Of a stretch of DNA of 6,612 bases, positions 1 to 6,564 are shown piece by piece. Within the stretch, counting starts at the first letter, position 1, and each line of letters begins with the position of its first letter. Location of the stretch: the NCBI GenBank assembly GCA_012032975.1, contig JAAUPU010000171.1, positions 1-6,612 of the forward strand. The letters run 5' to 3'. The position numbers were made by a program, and so were the translations under genes. The DNA is from Caldilineaceae bacterium. GTDB lineage: Bacteria; Chloroflexota; Anaerolineae; Caldilineales; Caldilineaceae. The notes beneath the pieces are model-generated. The model was not told where the DNA came from and ran no database searches. It saw nothing but the letters and a program-made list of their open reading frames with translations.

Positions 1-9
1 GGTTCAACA

Positions 10-1317
10 CTATCGATCCCGCCATGCCAACACCAGCCGGCTGCGCACTTCACCATCCAACGAGGTGTAGAGATAGCTCTGGTCCTCTAGCACCACCAGG
101 TCCGCGTGGCCGAGTCCGATATTGCCGGGCAGGTCCACCAGGATCGGATTGTCGGGAAAAGTCTCCCACGGTCCGTCGATCTGGTCGGTGAGCGAACGCG
201 CCAGGCCAAGACCAAACTGGGTGTCGCCTGGATCGCCCGGTCCGGGGCCGCGCACACCCTCGAAGAGCATGTAGTAACGGTCGCCGATCTTGTGGACATC
301 GGCAGAGCTGACGGTGCGAAAGTCGAAGTGTGGATTGGCGGACGCGTCCTTTTCCGCAAGCGGGCCATACGCCAACGCGCCGGTGAGAAGCGGGTTGTTG
401 CGGCAAAAACGCAAGCTGGCAATAGGGCCATTGACCGCGCCCACATAACAGCCGAGCGAACCTGGATTCTGTCCCAGCGCCACGAAAATATAGAGTTGGT
501 CATCTTCCACGTAGACGCCCGGTGGTCCGCCCACCAGACAGTCATAGAACGGCTCCACGTTGGGATGCAGGCCGATGCGCGCCTCGTCCTGGCAACTGCG
601 ATACCACTCCTCCCAGATGCCGGACAGCGGCACAAACTCCGGGTGGCTCCAATCGCTGCCATCTTCTGTGGAGCGGTGCATGATCATGCCCCGATATTCG
701 TAGACCGTGTGCATCCGGTCGCCGTCGAAGAAGACGCGGGGATATTGCTGTTGGTCGATGTGATCGTATTGCGAATTGCAGGGGCACTGGGTGCATTTGA
801 ACTGGCAGACCGGCGGGTCGTCCAGCGCAAAGCTCTGGCCACCGTCGTCGCTCTTGTAGATCACGGTGCAACCAGGAAACTCTACCGGCTCGCCGCACTG
901 ATCGACCACACCCGCCGAACGATCGCTGGCGTGGACATAGGACCAAAGCTGGCCATCGCGCATAAGGATCGTATCGGACTCGCCCATGGGGAGACCGGTC
1001 TCCTCTACGTCCACGACAAACTCCGCATCGCCTGCCCAGAAGTCCGCCAGGCTGGGATACTCCCCGCGGCCGGCCTCCTGCTGAACGATCAGTGGCGGCG
1101 GAAAAATCGCCTTGAGCGCGCTATTCTTGTAGGCGCCCAACGTGGCGCGGGGGGAAAGCCCGCCGTTGCAGCCGACGAGCAAGATCGCGACACAAAAAAC
1201 GATGAGGCTCGAAAACGACGGATGCGTTCTACGCGTGCCCGACCAGACGGTGGACAACAGTGCATGGTTTGTCAGATGGCTCATAGAAACCGGATGCTGT
1301 TGTGTAAGTTCTCTCAC
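10..1317 (-). CDS. Cysteine-rich lipoprotein, glycosidase-like beta-propeller
   Basis: Reads as a secreted, lipid-anchored protein of 435 aa from a GTG at 1317, or 424 aa from an ATG at 1284. A basic stretch (RR at 29-30) is followed by a hydrophobic core (about 37-49) and a lipobox LLVGC with the lipidated Cys at residue 50. The rest looks like a five-bladed beta-propeller of the GH43/GH32/GH130 kind. It has repeated short strands, an Asp-box-like SDDGGQSF at 156-163, and a closing block with DVHKIGDRYYMLFEG, then GPW, NPIL and GHADLV (about 340-408). I cannot assign catalytic acids or a substrate, so enzyme activity is inference. It is unusually rich in Cys, including C-x3-C-x2-C-x-C at 171-180. 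Neither start has a clear ribosome site. The ATG gives the more usual signal-peptide length, and the GTG lies only 3 nt from a dyad. The opposite-strand open frame (106-1464) is a shadow. Confidence 0.72.
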   Translation of the reverse strand: MRELTQQHPVSMSHLTNHALLSTVWSGTRRTHPSFSSLIVFCVAILLVGCNGGLSPRATLGAYKNSALKAIFPPPLIVQQEAGRGEYPSLADFWAGDAEFVVDVEETGLPMGESDTILMRDGQLWSYVHASDRSAGVVDQCGEPVEFPGCTVIYKSDDGGQSFALDDPPVCQFKCTQCPCNSQYDHIDQQQYPRVFFDGDRMHTVYEYRGMIMHRSTEDGSDWSHPEFVPLSGIWEEWYRSCQDEARIGLHPNVEPFYDCLVGGPPGVYVEDDQLYIFVALGQNPGSLGCYVGAVNGPIASLRFCRNNPLLTGALAYGPLAEKDASANPHFDFRTVSSADVHKIGDRYYMLFEGVRGPGPGDPGDTQFGLGLARSLTDQIDGPWETFPDNPILVDLPGNIGLGHADLVVLEDQSYLYTSLDGEVRSRLVLAWRDR

Positions 1318-1320
1318 AAA

Positions 1321-1340
1321 AACAGAACAAAGGTTCTGTT
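1321..1340. promoter_or_regulatory. Perfect 8-bp inverted repeat between divergent genes
   Basis: Arms AACAGAAC (1321-1328) and GTTCTGTT (1333-1340) are exact reverse complements around a 4-nt spacer AAAG. The element sits between the divergently read lipoprotein and VOC genes, which fits a dimeric repressor or activator site. No T-tract follows on either strand that would make a convincing terminator. I see no clear sigma-70 promoter hexamers beside it, so the operator role is inferred from symmetry and position. An imperfect 11-bp direct repeat (GAAGCAGTACC at 1383-1393, GAAGCAATACC at 1399-1409) lies further into the VOC leader. Confidence 0.4.
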
Positions 1341-1413
1341 ATTCTCGACGTGCAGGCAACCTCGTTTGGGCAGCACAGCAGCGAAGCAGTACCGCAGAGA
1401 AGCAATACCACAC

Positions 1414-1420
1414 AAAGGAG
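1414..1420 (+). promoter_or_regulatory. Shine-Dalgarno site of the VOC gene
   Basis: AAAGGAG lies 6 nt before an ATG at 1427-1429, ideal spacing for initiation. It marks 1427 as the intended start even though that ATG is out of frame with the VOC-like reading frame. An in-frame GTG at 1350 lacks such a site and would add about 27 residues unlike the family. Confidence 0.75.
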
Positions 1421-1426
1421 AAAACC

Positions 1427-1796
1427 ATGTCAAAACGCTCTCAACTGGTTCGAAATCCCCGTGACAGATCTGCATCGTGCGGTCAAATTCTACAGCGCGA
1501 TCTACGACACGAAACTTGTACCACAGGATACCATGCCTGGCTATGACGCGGCGTTTTTCCCTGCGGAAAGTGATGGCGTGGGAGGCGCAATCGTACAAGG
1601 TGAGGGGTACGTTCCTGCCACCGAAGGGACGCTTGTCTATCTTTCCGGCGGCGACAACTTGAGCACGATCCTCGACCGCGTGGAAGGCGCCGGCGGCAAG
1701 GTGATCATGCCAAAGAGCGGCATCGGTGACAATGGCTTCATCGGCCTCTTCATCGACAGCGAGGGCAACAAAGTCGGCCTGCATTCGATGGGGTAA
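1427..1796 (+). CDS. VOC/glyoxalase-fold protein, frameshifted near its start
   Basis: The family-like sequence runs from NALNWFEIPVTDLHRAVKFY to GLFIDSEGNKVGLHSMG, about 120 aa. This is the usual size of a single-domain vicinal-oxygen-chelate protein (COG3324-like). Such proteins are metal-dependent lyases, dioxygenases or resistance proteins; no substrate can be named. Typical beta1 (WFEIPVTD) and the last beta-strand (EGNKVGLHS) are present. The well-placed ATG at 1427 reads MSKRSQLV in the wrong frame and stops at 1546. The VOC frame is reached by losing 1 nt or gaining 2 nt just after the ATG, within TCAAAACGC (1430-1438). Restoring it would give a start such as MQNALNWF or MSKNALNWF. 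The gene is probably intact apart from an indel error, but a real start-proximal frameshift cannot be excluded. It ends 19 nt before a strong terminator. Confidence 0.75.
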
Positions 1797-1815
1797 CCAG
1801 GGTCGGTTCTCACCC

Positions 1816-1860
1816 ACAGAAAGCGGCGACCGCGTGAACGTGGTCGCCGCTTTCTGTTTT
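1816..1860 (+). terminator. Strong rho-independent terminator after the VOC gene
   Basis: A 19-bp stem has arms 1816-1834 and 1839-1857. It is perfect except for one G-T wobble, with a TGAA loop. The stem is G/C-rich at its core (GCGGCGACC) and runs into TTTT at 1857-1860. It lies between the VOC stop and the convergent amidohydrolase stop at 1864. On the minus strand the stem is followed by GGGTGAG rather than a T-tract, so it should stop plus-strand transcription better than minus-strand transcription. Confidence 0.85.
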
Positions 1861-1863
1861 GTG

Positions 1864-2657
1864 CTACCCCATGCCATAGACCTTCGCGGCCACCCCGCCA
1901 AAGATCGATGCCAACGCCTGATCCCCGCGGGCGCAAGCTGCTCCTGGGTCCAGCGCAGCGCGTTGGCATAGCCCTCTCTCCGACAGACCGGTGGATAGTC
2001 GCTGCCCCACATCATGCGTTCTGGGCCAAAGGCTTCATAGGCAAATTGCAGCAACTCCAGCGACCCCGGGTCGAATGGAAACGGCTCGGCCACAGGCATA
2101 AGCCGCTCACAAAACTCGCCCAGGCCATGCACCTTGAGATAGACATTGGGGAAGCGAGAGAGGGCAAACGCCTTGCGCCGCGTATCGTAGGGCGTCTTTT
2201 CACCATCGGGTTGATTGATGCCCGCCAAATGTTCGATGATGATCGCGGCGTTGGGCACGGCTTGCACAACCTCGGCAAAGCCATCGTCCGCAAACGCAGC
2301 GGCGTTGCCTCCGCAGGAGATGGGCAACTTCAACGCCTCGGCCGCGCGCCAGATGGCAAGCGGGTCGCTGCCCGGCGAACGGACGTGTGTATAGAACCGA
2401 ACTCCGGCCGCGCCCTCTTCTGCCAGCCGCTCCAACTGCGCCACAGCATCGGGTTGCCCTACATCGACCAGCACCACCGAGACGAAACGATCTGGAAAGC
2501 GTCGCACACATTCAGCCTGATACGCATTGTTAAACTGGCCACCCATCTGGACCAGCGTGGCCTGGGCAACGCCGTTGCGGTCCATCTGCTCCAGCAAGCT
2601 TTCGACCGGTTCGTACCAGACCGGCGACACGTGACAATGGGTGTCGATGATGTGCAT
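1864..2657 (-). CDS. Amidohydrolase_2 family metal-dependent hydrolase, frameshifted near its end
   Basis: A TIM-barrel hydrolase or decarboxylase of the amidohydrolase_2 (PF04909) type. The start ATG at 2657 is chosen because GGAG lies 6 nt upstream; an ATG at 2669 has no such site. From that start, metal-site motifs are visible: DTHCH (H7 and H9) on strand 1, EHLAG (H143) and GSDYP (D220) on the last strand. The frame runs normally to QEQLAPAG (residue 245). It then needs one extra G in the run read as CCCC on the plus strand at 1923-1926 to continue as DQALASIFGGVAAKVYGMG and stop at 1864-1866. The corrected product is 264 aa, a normal family length. Without the correction the frame runs on antisense through the whole VOC gene to 1314, which is implausible. 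The gene lies 100 nt downstream of the permease on the same strand, suggesting action on the imported substrate, perhaps a carboxylated compound. Confidence 0.83.
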
Positions 2658-2663
2658 ATAAGG

Positions 2664-2667
2664 CTCC
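2664..2667 (-). promoter_or_regulatory. Ribosome binding site of the amidohydrolase gene
   Basis: GGAG on the minus strand lies 6 nt before the ATG at 2657. It overlaps the alternative upstream ATG at 2669 and so supports the shorter start. Confidence 0.65.
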
Positions 2668-2714
2668 ATTCATTGGCGGCGGTGGTTTGGTGATCCAGCT
2701 CGATGACCGGGGCC

Positions 2715-2723
2715 ATTGTAACA
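2715..2723 (-). promoter_or_regulatory. Possible extended -10 promoter before the amidohydrolase
   Basis: The minus strand reads TGT-TACAAT, matching an extended -10 (TGN plus TACAAT, five of six bases of TATAAT). Transcription would begin near 2708, about 50 nt before the amidohydrolase start. No good -35 hexamer is visible at 16-18 nt, as is allowed for extended -10 promoters. It may give the hydrolase expression separate from the permease. Confidence 0.3.
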
Positions 2724-2757
2724 CACGGAGCCCCTTCCCCGGCCAGCCAACGCGGGT

Positions 2758-4085
2758 TCAGACAGGCGAGGCCCTCCAGGTCGTCGGTGACCGGGTGAGC
2801 GCCATCAACAGCGCGCCCAACAGACAGACCGCGCCGGCAACCAGGAACGGCGTCATCCAAATGCCAGGACCGGCGGAGATGCTGGCCGCATCCCGGAAGA
2901 AGCTGGCAAGCTGCGGCCCGGCAATCCCGGCCAGACCATAGGCCGTGAAGACATAGCCATAGTTGCTGCCCACATTTTTGTTGCCGAAATAGTCGGCGGT
3001 TGCCGCGGGAAAGAGGGCAAAGTTGCCGCCAAAATTGAAGCCGATGCACGCGGCTGCAACCACGAAACCCAGCGCCGAGCCAAAGCTGATGAAGAGGTGA
3101 TAGACCGCCAACATCACCAACCCTTGCAGTGCGGTCATCGAGATGATGGCGTTGCGCCGACCGACGTGGTCGGAAATGGTGCCCCAAGCAATGCGCCCCA
3201 GCCCGTTGAAGATGGCATACCAGGCCATCGCCGTCCCGGTCAGCAAACCCGCATCCGCAACACCCTGATGGCTCAACGCATCCACGCCAAAGAGCCGGAT
3301 GCAGTAGATCACCATCAACCCGGCCAGGGCAGAGAAGAAGAAGAGCGTCCACAAGAGATAGAACTGGGGCGTTCGCAACATCTCACCCGGCGCAACTTCC
3401 ACGGCGCCGGTCGCTCTGTCGTCGGTCATGGGTGGGGGACGCCAGCCGGCCGGTGCATATCCCCTGCGGCGGGTTGACCATGACAATGCTACCAAGCAGA
3501 ACAAGCGCGGAAAAGGTTACGCCGTAGATTACGAAAACACTCTGCACGCCGGGCAATCCCCAAAGGCTGGCTGTATTCAGCAGCCGCCAACCAGGAGTCG
3601 GCCAGCTTAACCCACAGCGTCGCGCCAAAGCCAAAGCCCGCCACCGCCAACCCGGTGATCACACCCTTGCGATCGGGGAACCACTTAATACCCACTGCAA
3701 TCGGCACGACGTAGGCCAGGCCGATCCCCGCGCCGGCCACAATGCCTACGAAGAAGAACTGGGTCCAGAAAGTGCTGCCATACAGCCCGCCCAGCAAATA
3801 GCCTGCACCCAACACAAGCCCGCCGGCCATCGCTACCGGCCTGGGGCCTATTTTGGCCTGCCACTTTCCAGCCAGGATCATCACCAGCGCAAAGGTTGCC
3901 AGCCCCGCGGAAAAGACCCACGCTGCCTGCGAAGCGCTAAAACGATAGTCGCCGGCGGGATCGGTCAACAACGTCGTAAAGACCGACCAGGCATAGATCG
4001 CGCCCAGCGCCAACTGGATCAAAATCGCGCCCACCACCACAAGCCAGCGGTTGAAGTATCTGCTGTTGATGACAGATGCGTCCAT
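2758..4085 (-). pseudogene. OFA-family MFS permease, broken by two frameshifts
   Basis: A 12-helix major facilitator, about 440 aa once frames are joined, resembling the oxalate/formate antiporter (OFA) family that moves small carboxylates across the inner membrane. The start ATG at 4085 has GAGG 5 nt upstream. The N-terminal half has GAIYAWSVF (about 28-36), a loop 2-3 motif GKWQAKIGPRP and the family block GFGFGATLWVKLADSW. The C-terminal half has the loop 8-9 motif GTISDHVGRR and FNFGGNFALFPAATADYFG. Three frames are needed: 4085 to about 3592, then LLNTASLWGLPGVQSVF to MVNPPQG (about 3584-3465), then YAPAGWRPP to the stop at 2758. The second break is one extra base in CCCC at 3461-3464. 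The first lies in CCGCCAAC (3584-3591), where two short runs each lacking one base would explain it. The family-like sequence continues cleanly past each break, so error or very recent decay is likely. Confidence 0.82.
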
Positions 4086-4090
4086 ATCAT

Positions 4091-4094
4091 CCTC
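4091..4094 (-). promoter_or_regulatory. Ribosome binding site of the MFS permease
   Basis: GAGG on the minus strand lies 5-6 nt upstream of the ATG at 4085. It supports the start MDASVINSRYFNRW over an in-frame upstream ATG at 4124. Confidence 0.55.
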
Positions 4095-4234
4095 AACTCT
4101 CTCCAATGAACAGATTGCACACATCGACGCTGAGGGGAGCGGTTCCTGACTGCCAGTTTCCGCACGCTCTGGTTCCCAGCCGATGATCTCGTGGGTTGCC
4201 CAGCCGGGTCCGCGGCGTGACGACCCAGCGTTCT

Positions 4235-4263
4235 TTGACCTCGGTTAGCCAACCGGCTATAAT
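4235..4263 (+). promoter_or_regulatory. Near-consensus sigma-70 promoter of the right-hand operon
   Basis: TTGACC at 4235-4240 and TATAAT at 4258-4263 are separated by exactly 17 nt, a nearly perfect housekeeping promoter pointing at the 286-aa protein. Predicted transcription start is near 4270, giving a leader of about 58 nt. The spacer contains a small dyad CGGTT-AGCC-AACCG (4242-4255). The leader holds an AGGGA ribosome site at 4316-4320, 7 nt before the ATG at 4328. Confidence 0.7.
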
Positions 4264-4281
4264 TTCGTTGTCATAACGAAA
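4263..4281. promoter_or_regulatory. Operator-like dyad over the transcription start
   Basis: Arms TTTCGTT (4263-4269) and AACGAAA (4275-4281) are exact reverse complements around GTCAT. The dyad begins on the last base of the -10 box and covers the predicted start. A bound dimeric repressor there would block RNA polymerase, so a strong but controlled operon is implied. The smaller dyad in the promoter spacer shares the GTT...AAC core and may be a second, weaker site. No regulator gene is visible in the window. Confidence 0.5.
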
Positions 4282-4327
4282 CATTGCAGGCCATCTTCTT
4301 GATTGCCAACAACCCAGGGATTATTTC

Positions 4328-5188
4328 ATGGAACCCTCTCTTCAGGACGCCATCCGCAACGCACAGGATGAATTGACACCCAAATTTAAGGCATTGCAGG
4401 CCGCAACCGGCGCGCTCAAACAGGCCGCCCGCCTTGCCAGCGATGAAAAGTCCGATGCGCTTGCCATGCAAAAAGCGCAGACAAAGCTGGAGCAGGCCGC
4501 CGAATTGGTCGAGGATGCAACTTTGCAGCAGGCCGTCGCAGCATTCGGTCAAGAAACCCGGCGTGCGCTGGATGCGCTGGCCTTCGACTTTGCCCGCAAT
4601 CTCAAGGAGCTTTTCGAGGAGCGCGGCGAAACCGTCAGCGGTCGCCCGCCCCGACTGGTGGTCAACGAACTGGTGCTGGATATCGACATTGCCGCGCGCA
4701 AAGCCAGGTGGGTCTATGGCAAAGAAGCGCTGACGCGGCCACTCCCGCTCTCGTTCAACCCCATTCTGAAGGCATTTGACGCCCAACGTCGCGCCATCCT
4801 GGAGCGCAAGATCGACGCGGTGGCATTCACGCTCGAATTGCAGACCGCATGGCAACAGTTGGTCGATAAGCGCACCACACGCCCGCCGGGTGGACGCGTC
4901 AACATCATCGAACTCTACAGCCAGGTGGTGATCAACCGCCAGGCGACGCGATTCTGGAACAGCCCTTCGCGCGCCACCTTCAAGGACTACGAACGCGCGC
5001 ATTTTGTCCGCGACCTGGTCCTGGTTCAAGCTGCGCATCGCTCCAACCCGGACGGCAGGCAGGCCATCTTTCGTCTGGCCGGCGCGACCAAGGCCCAGGC
5101 CGAAAATGCCATGCGCAGCCTCTGGCTGCCAAGCAGCGCGCTCGACGGCGAATATTACGCCAGTTTGACCTTTGACGCGGATTCCTAA
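4328..5188 (+). CDS. Unknown protein with helical N-terminus, first gene of BrxD-like operon
   Basis: A 286-aa soluble protein with no signal peptide or membrane segment; I do not recognise its family. Residues 1-98 are strongly helical, rich in Ala, Gln, Glu, Lys and Leu with heptad-like spacing (for example QKAQTKLEQAAELVEDATLQQAV at about 48-70), so a coiled coil is likely. After a break at SGRPPR (104-109) comes a mixed region with probable strands: LVVNELVLDIDIAARKARWVYG (110-131), TRPLPLSFNP (136-145) and VNIIELYSQVVINRQATRFW (191-210). A helical end follows with AGATKAQAENAMRSLWLP (251-268). No nuclease, methylase or nucleotide-binding motif is obvious. The start has AGGGA 7 nt upstream, and the gene ends 23 nt before the ATPase gene. 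Position suggests it is a structural or DNA-binding partner of the ATPase; this is inference. Confidence 0.85.
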   Translation: MEPSLQDAIRNAQDELTPKFKALQAATGALKQAARLASDEKSDALAMQKAQTKLEQAAELVEDATLQQAVAAFGQETRRALDALAFDFARNLKELFEERGETVSGRPPRLVVNELVLDIDIAARKARWVYGKEALTRPLPLSFNPILKAFDAQRRAILERKIDAVAFTLELQTAWQQLVDKRTTRPPGGRVNIIELYSQVVINRQATRFWNSPSRATFKDYERAHFVRDLVLVQAAHRSNPDGRQAIFRLAGATKAQAENAMRSLWLPSSALDGEYYASLTFDADS

Positions 5189-5211
5189 AACCGAGTGAGG
5201 AGCGCCAGCAG

Positions 5212-6504
5212 ATGACCCTTTCACGGACCCTCGCCCGCCACATTGTCGAAACATTGGGCAGTTCGGGCACGCCACCCAGCCGCGGCGTGCAATATTTCAA
5301 CGTGGGCAACCAGTCGTTGCTCGACGCGCTGGACAAGTTCTATTTCTCCTCCTATCTGCCCAGCGGCGGTGCGACCTACAAGATGGTCATCGGCGACTAT
5401 GGCAGCGGCAAATCTCACTTCCTCTATTGCATCCGCGACATTGCCTGGGCGCGTGGCTTCGCGGTCGCCAAGGTGGATCTAAGCCCGGTCGAGACGCCCT
5501 ATAACGACCAGCGTCTGGTCTATGCCGCGGTGGCGCGCAACCTGATCTGGCACGAGGCCGACGCCGAGGTCTCCGATGAGCGCGGGCTGCCAAGCTTTCT
5601 GGAAGGCACGCTGCACAAGGTGATCTTTGGCGAAAATTCCGGCGAAGAGGTCGGGCTGGATCAGCTCAACCATCCCCACTATCGGGCCTTGGTGGACACG
5701 CTCGAACTGTCGTTTGTGGACAGCCTTTCGTACAAAAACGCCGTGCTGGGCTTTTTCGACGCCCGCATTCGCGACCACGAGGATCGGCTCGATTCGTTGG
5801 CGCGCTGGTTGACCGGCGCCAACACCACACCCGACGACACCAAGATTCTGCGCGAGATCGGCGTGACCGGCAAGATCAGCCGCACCAACGCCTTTCGCAT
5901 GTTGCGCTCGCTGGCCCAGACCATCCGCGCGCTTTCGTACAGCGGTCTCGTCCTGCTCTTCGACGAGGTGGACCGCATGGCCAGCATCGGCGGCAAGGCA
6001 GAGAAACTGGCCACCGACAACCTGCGCGAGGTCATCGACCGTTGTCGCGAGGAATTGCCCGGCGCCATGTTCATCTATGCGGTTCCGCCCCAGTTTATCT
6101 ACGACATCGTGCCCCGCTATCCCGCGCTGCAACAGCGGGTGCGCGCGCCGGGTCGCTTCTCCAACACCAATCACTTCAGCCCGCAGATCAATCTGGAGCA
6201 TCTCGATCTGGCCGAGAACGAGCTGATGGTGGCGATTGGCGAGAAGCTCATCCCCATCTACGAGACCGCGTTCGATACCCATCTCAACACCCAGATCCAA
6301 TACGCCAACGCCGCGATTCTGGCCAATGTCACCCGCGATGTCTTTCTGGATATTAGCCACCGGCGCATCTTTGTCAAGGCCTATGTGACCGAACTGGCGC
6401 GCCAGCACGCATCGGAGGAGCATCTCATTTCTGAAGATGAAGCCATCGCCATCGTGCGCGGCCAGGTCGACCAGTTGAGCGGCGGTGAGACCGCGCCGTT
6501 CTAG
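5212..6504 (+). CDS. BrxD-like P-loop ATPase (BREX/DUF2791-type)
   Basis: A 430-aa cytoplasmic AAA+-like ATPase. Walker A is GDYGSGKS at 61-68 within MVIGDYGSGKSHFLYCIRD. Walker B is LVLLFDE at 246-252 (D251, E252), followed by VDRM. FIYAVPP at 287-293 lies where sensor 1 is expected, and RYPALQQRVR (302-311) may supply an arginine finger. Length, the N-terminal block (HIVETLGSSGTPPSRGVQYFNVGN) and the GDYGSGKSHFL signature resemble BrxD, the ATP-binding protein of type 2 BREX (Pgl) phage-defence systems, and DUF2791 proteins. In such loci BrxD-type proteins lie next to a helicase, as may be true here. The ATG at 5212 follows GAGGAG (5197-5202) with 9 nt spacing. No PglX, PglZ or PglW is visible, so membership in canonical BREX is not shown. 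The antisense frame at 5479-6423 is a shadow. Confidence 0.85.
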   Translation: MTLSRTLARHIVETLGSSGTPPSRGVQYFNVGNQSLLDALDKFYFSSYLPSGGATYKMVIGDYGSGKSHFLYCIRDIAWARGFAVAKVDLSPVETPYNDQRLVYAAVARNLIWHEADAEVSDERGLPSFLEGTLHKVIFGENSGEEVGLDQLNHPHYRALVDTLELSFVDSLSYKNAVLGFFDARIRDHEDRLDSLARWLTGANTTPDDTKILREIGVTGKISRTNAFRMLRSLAQTIRALSYSGLVLLFDEVDRMASIGGKAEKLATDNLREVIDRCREELPGAMFIYAVPPQFIYDIVPRYPALQQRVRAPGRFSNTNHFSPQINLEHLDLAENELMVAIGEKLIPIYETAFDTHLNTQIQYANAAILANVTRDVFLDISHRRIFVKAYVTELARQHASEEHLISEDEAIAIVRGQVDQLSGGETAPF

Positions 6505-6564
6505 GCCACGCCACTATGAGACCCGCATCCGCTCCATCCCGTGCGCCATCCCCCCAACCCAATC

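Noticed and set aside
106..1464. 452-aa plus-strand open frame opposite the lipoprotein
   Set aside because: It has no domain resemblance or ribosome site and mirrors a well-supported lipoprotein with signal peptide; it is a high-GC antisense shadow.
1314..1863. C-terminal extension of the amidohydrolase frame to 1314
   Set aside because: It runs antisense through the terminator and the whole VOC gene and arises only because of the indel at 1923-1926.
1908..2693. 261-aa plus-strand open frame opposite the amidohydrolase
   Set aside because: It is antisense to a recognisable enzyme with metal-site motifs; the composition is that of a shadow frame.
4263..4281. Dyad as a terminator or small RNA hairpin
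   Set aside because: It is AT-rich, short and lacks a T-tract; its position over a promoter start fits an operator better.
4093..4284. 63-aa minus-strand frame (MFRYDNEIIAGWLTEV...) ending just before the permease start
   Set aside because: It looks somewhat protein-like and could be a leader peptide or gene remnant, but it lacks a ribosome site and overlaps the strong plus-strand promoter and dyad. I recognise no family.
4271..5275. 334-aa minus-strand open frame opposite the 286-aa protein
   Set aside because: The plus-strand gene has promoter, ribosome site and operon context; the antisense frame has none and crosses into the ATPase gene.
5479..6423. 314-aa minus-strand open frame opposite the ATPase
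   Set aside because: It is antisense to an intact Walker A/B ATPase, with no ribosome site or recognisable domain.
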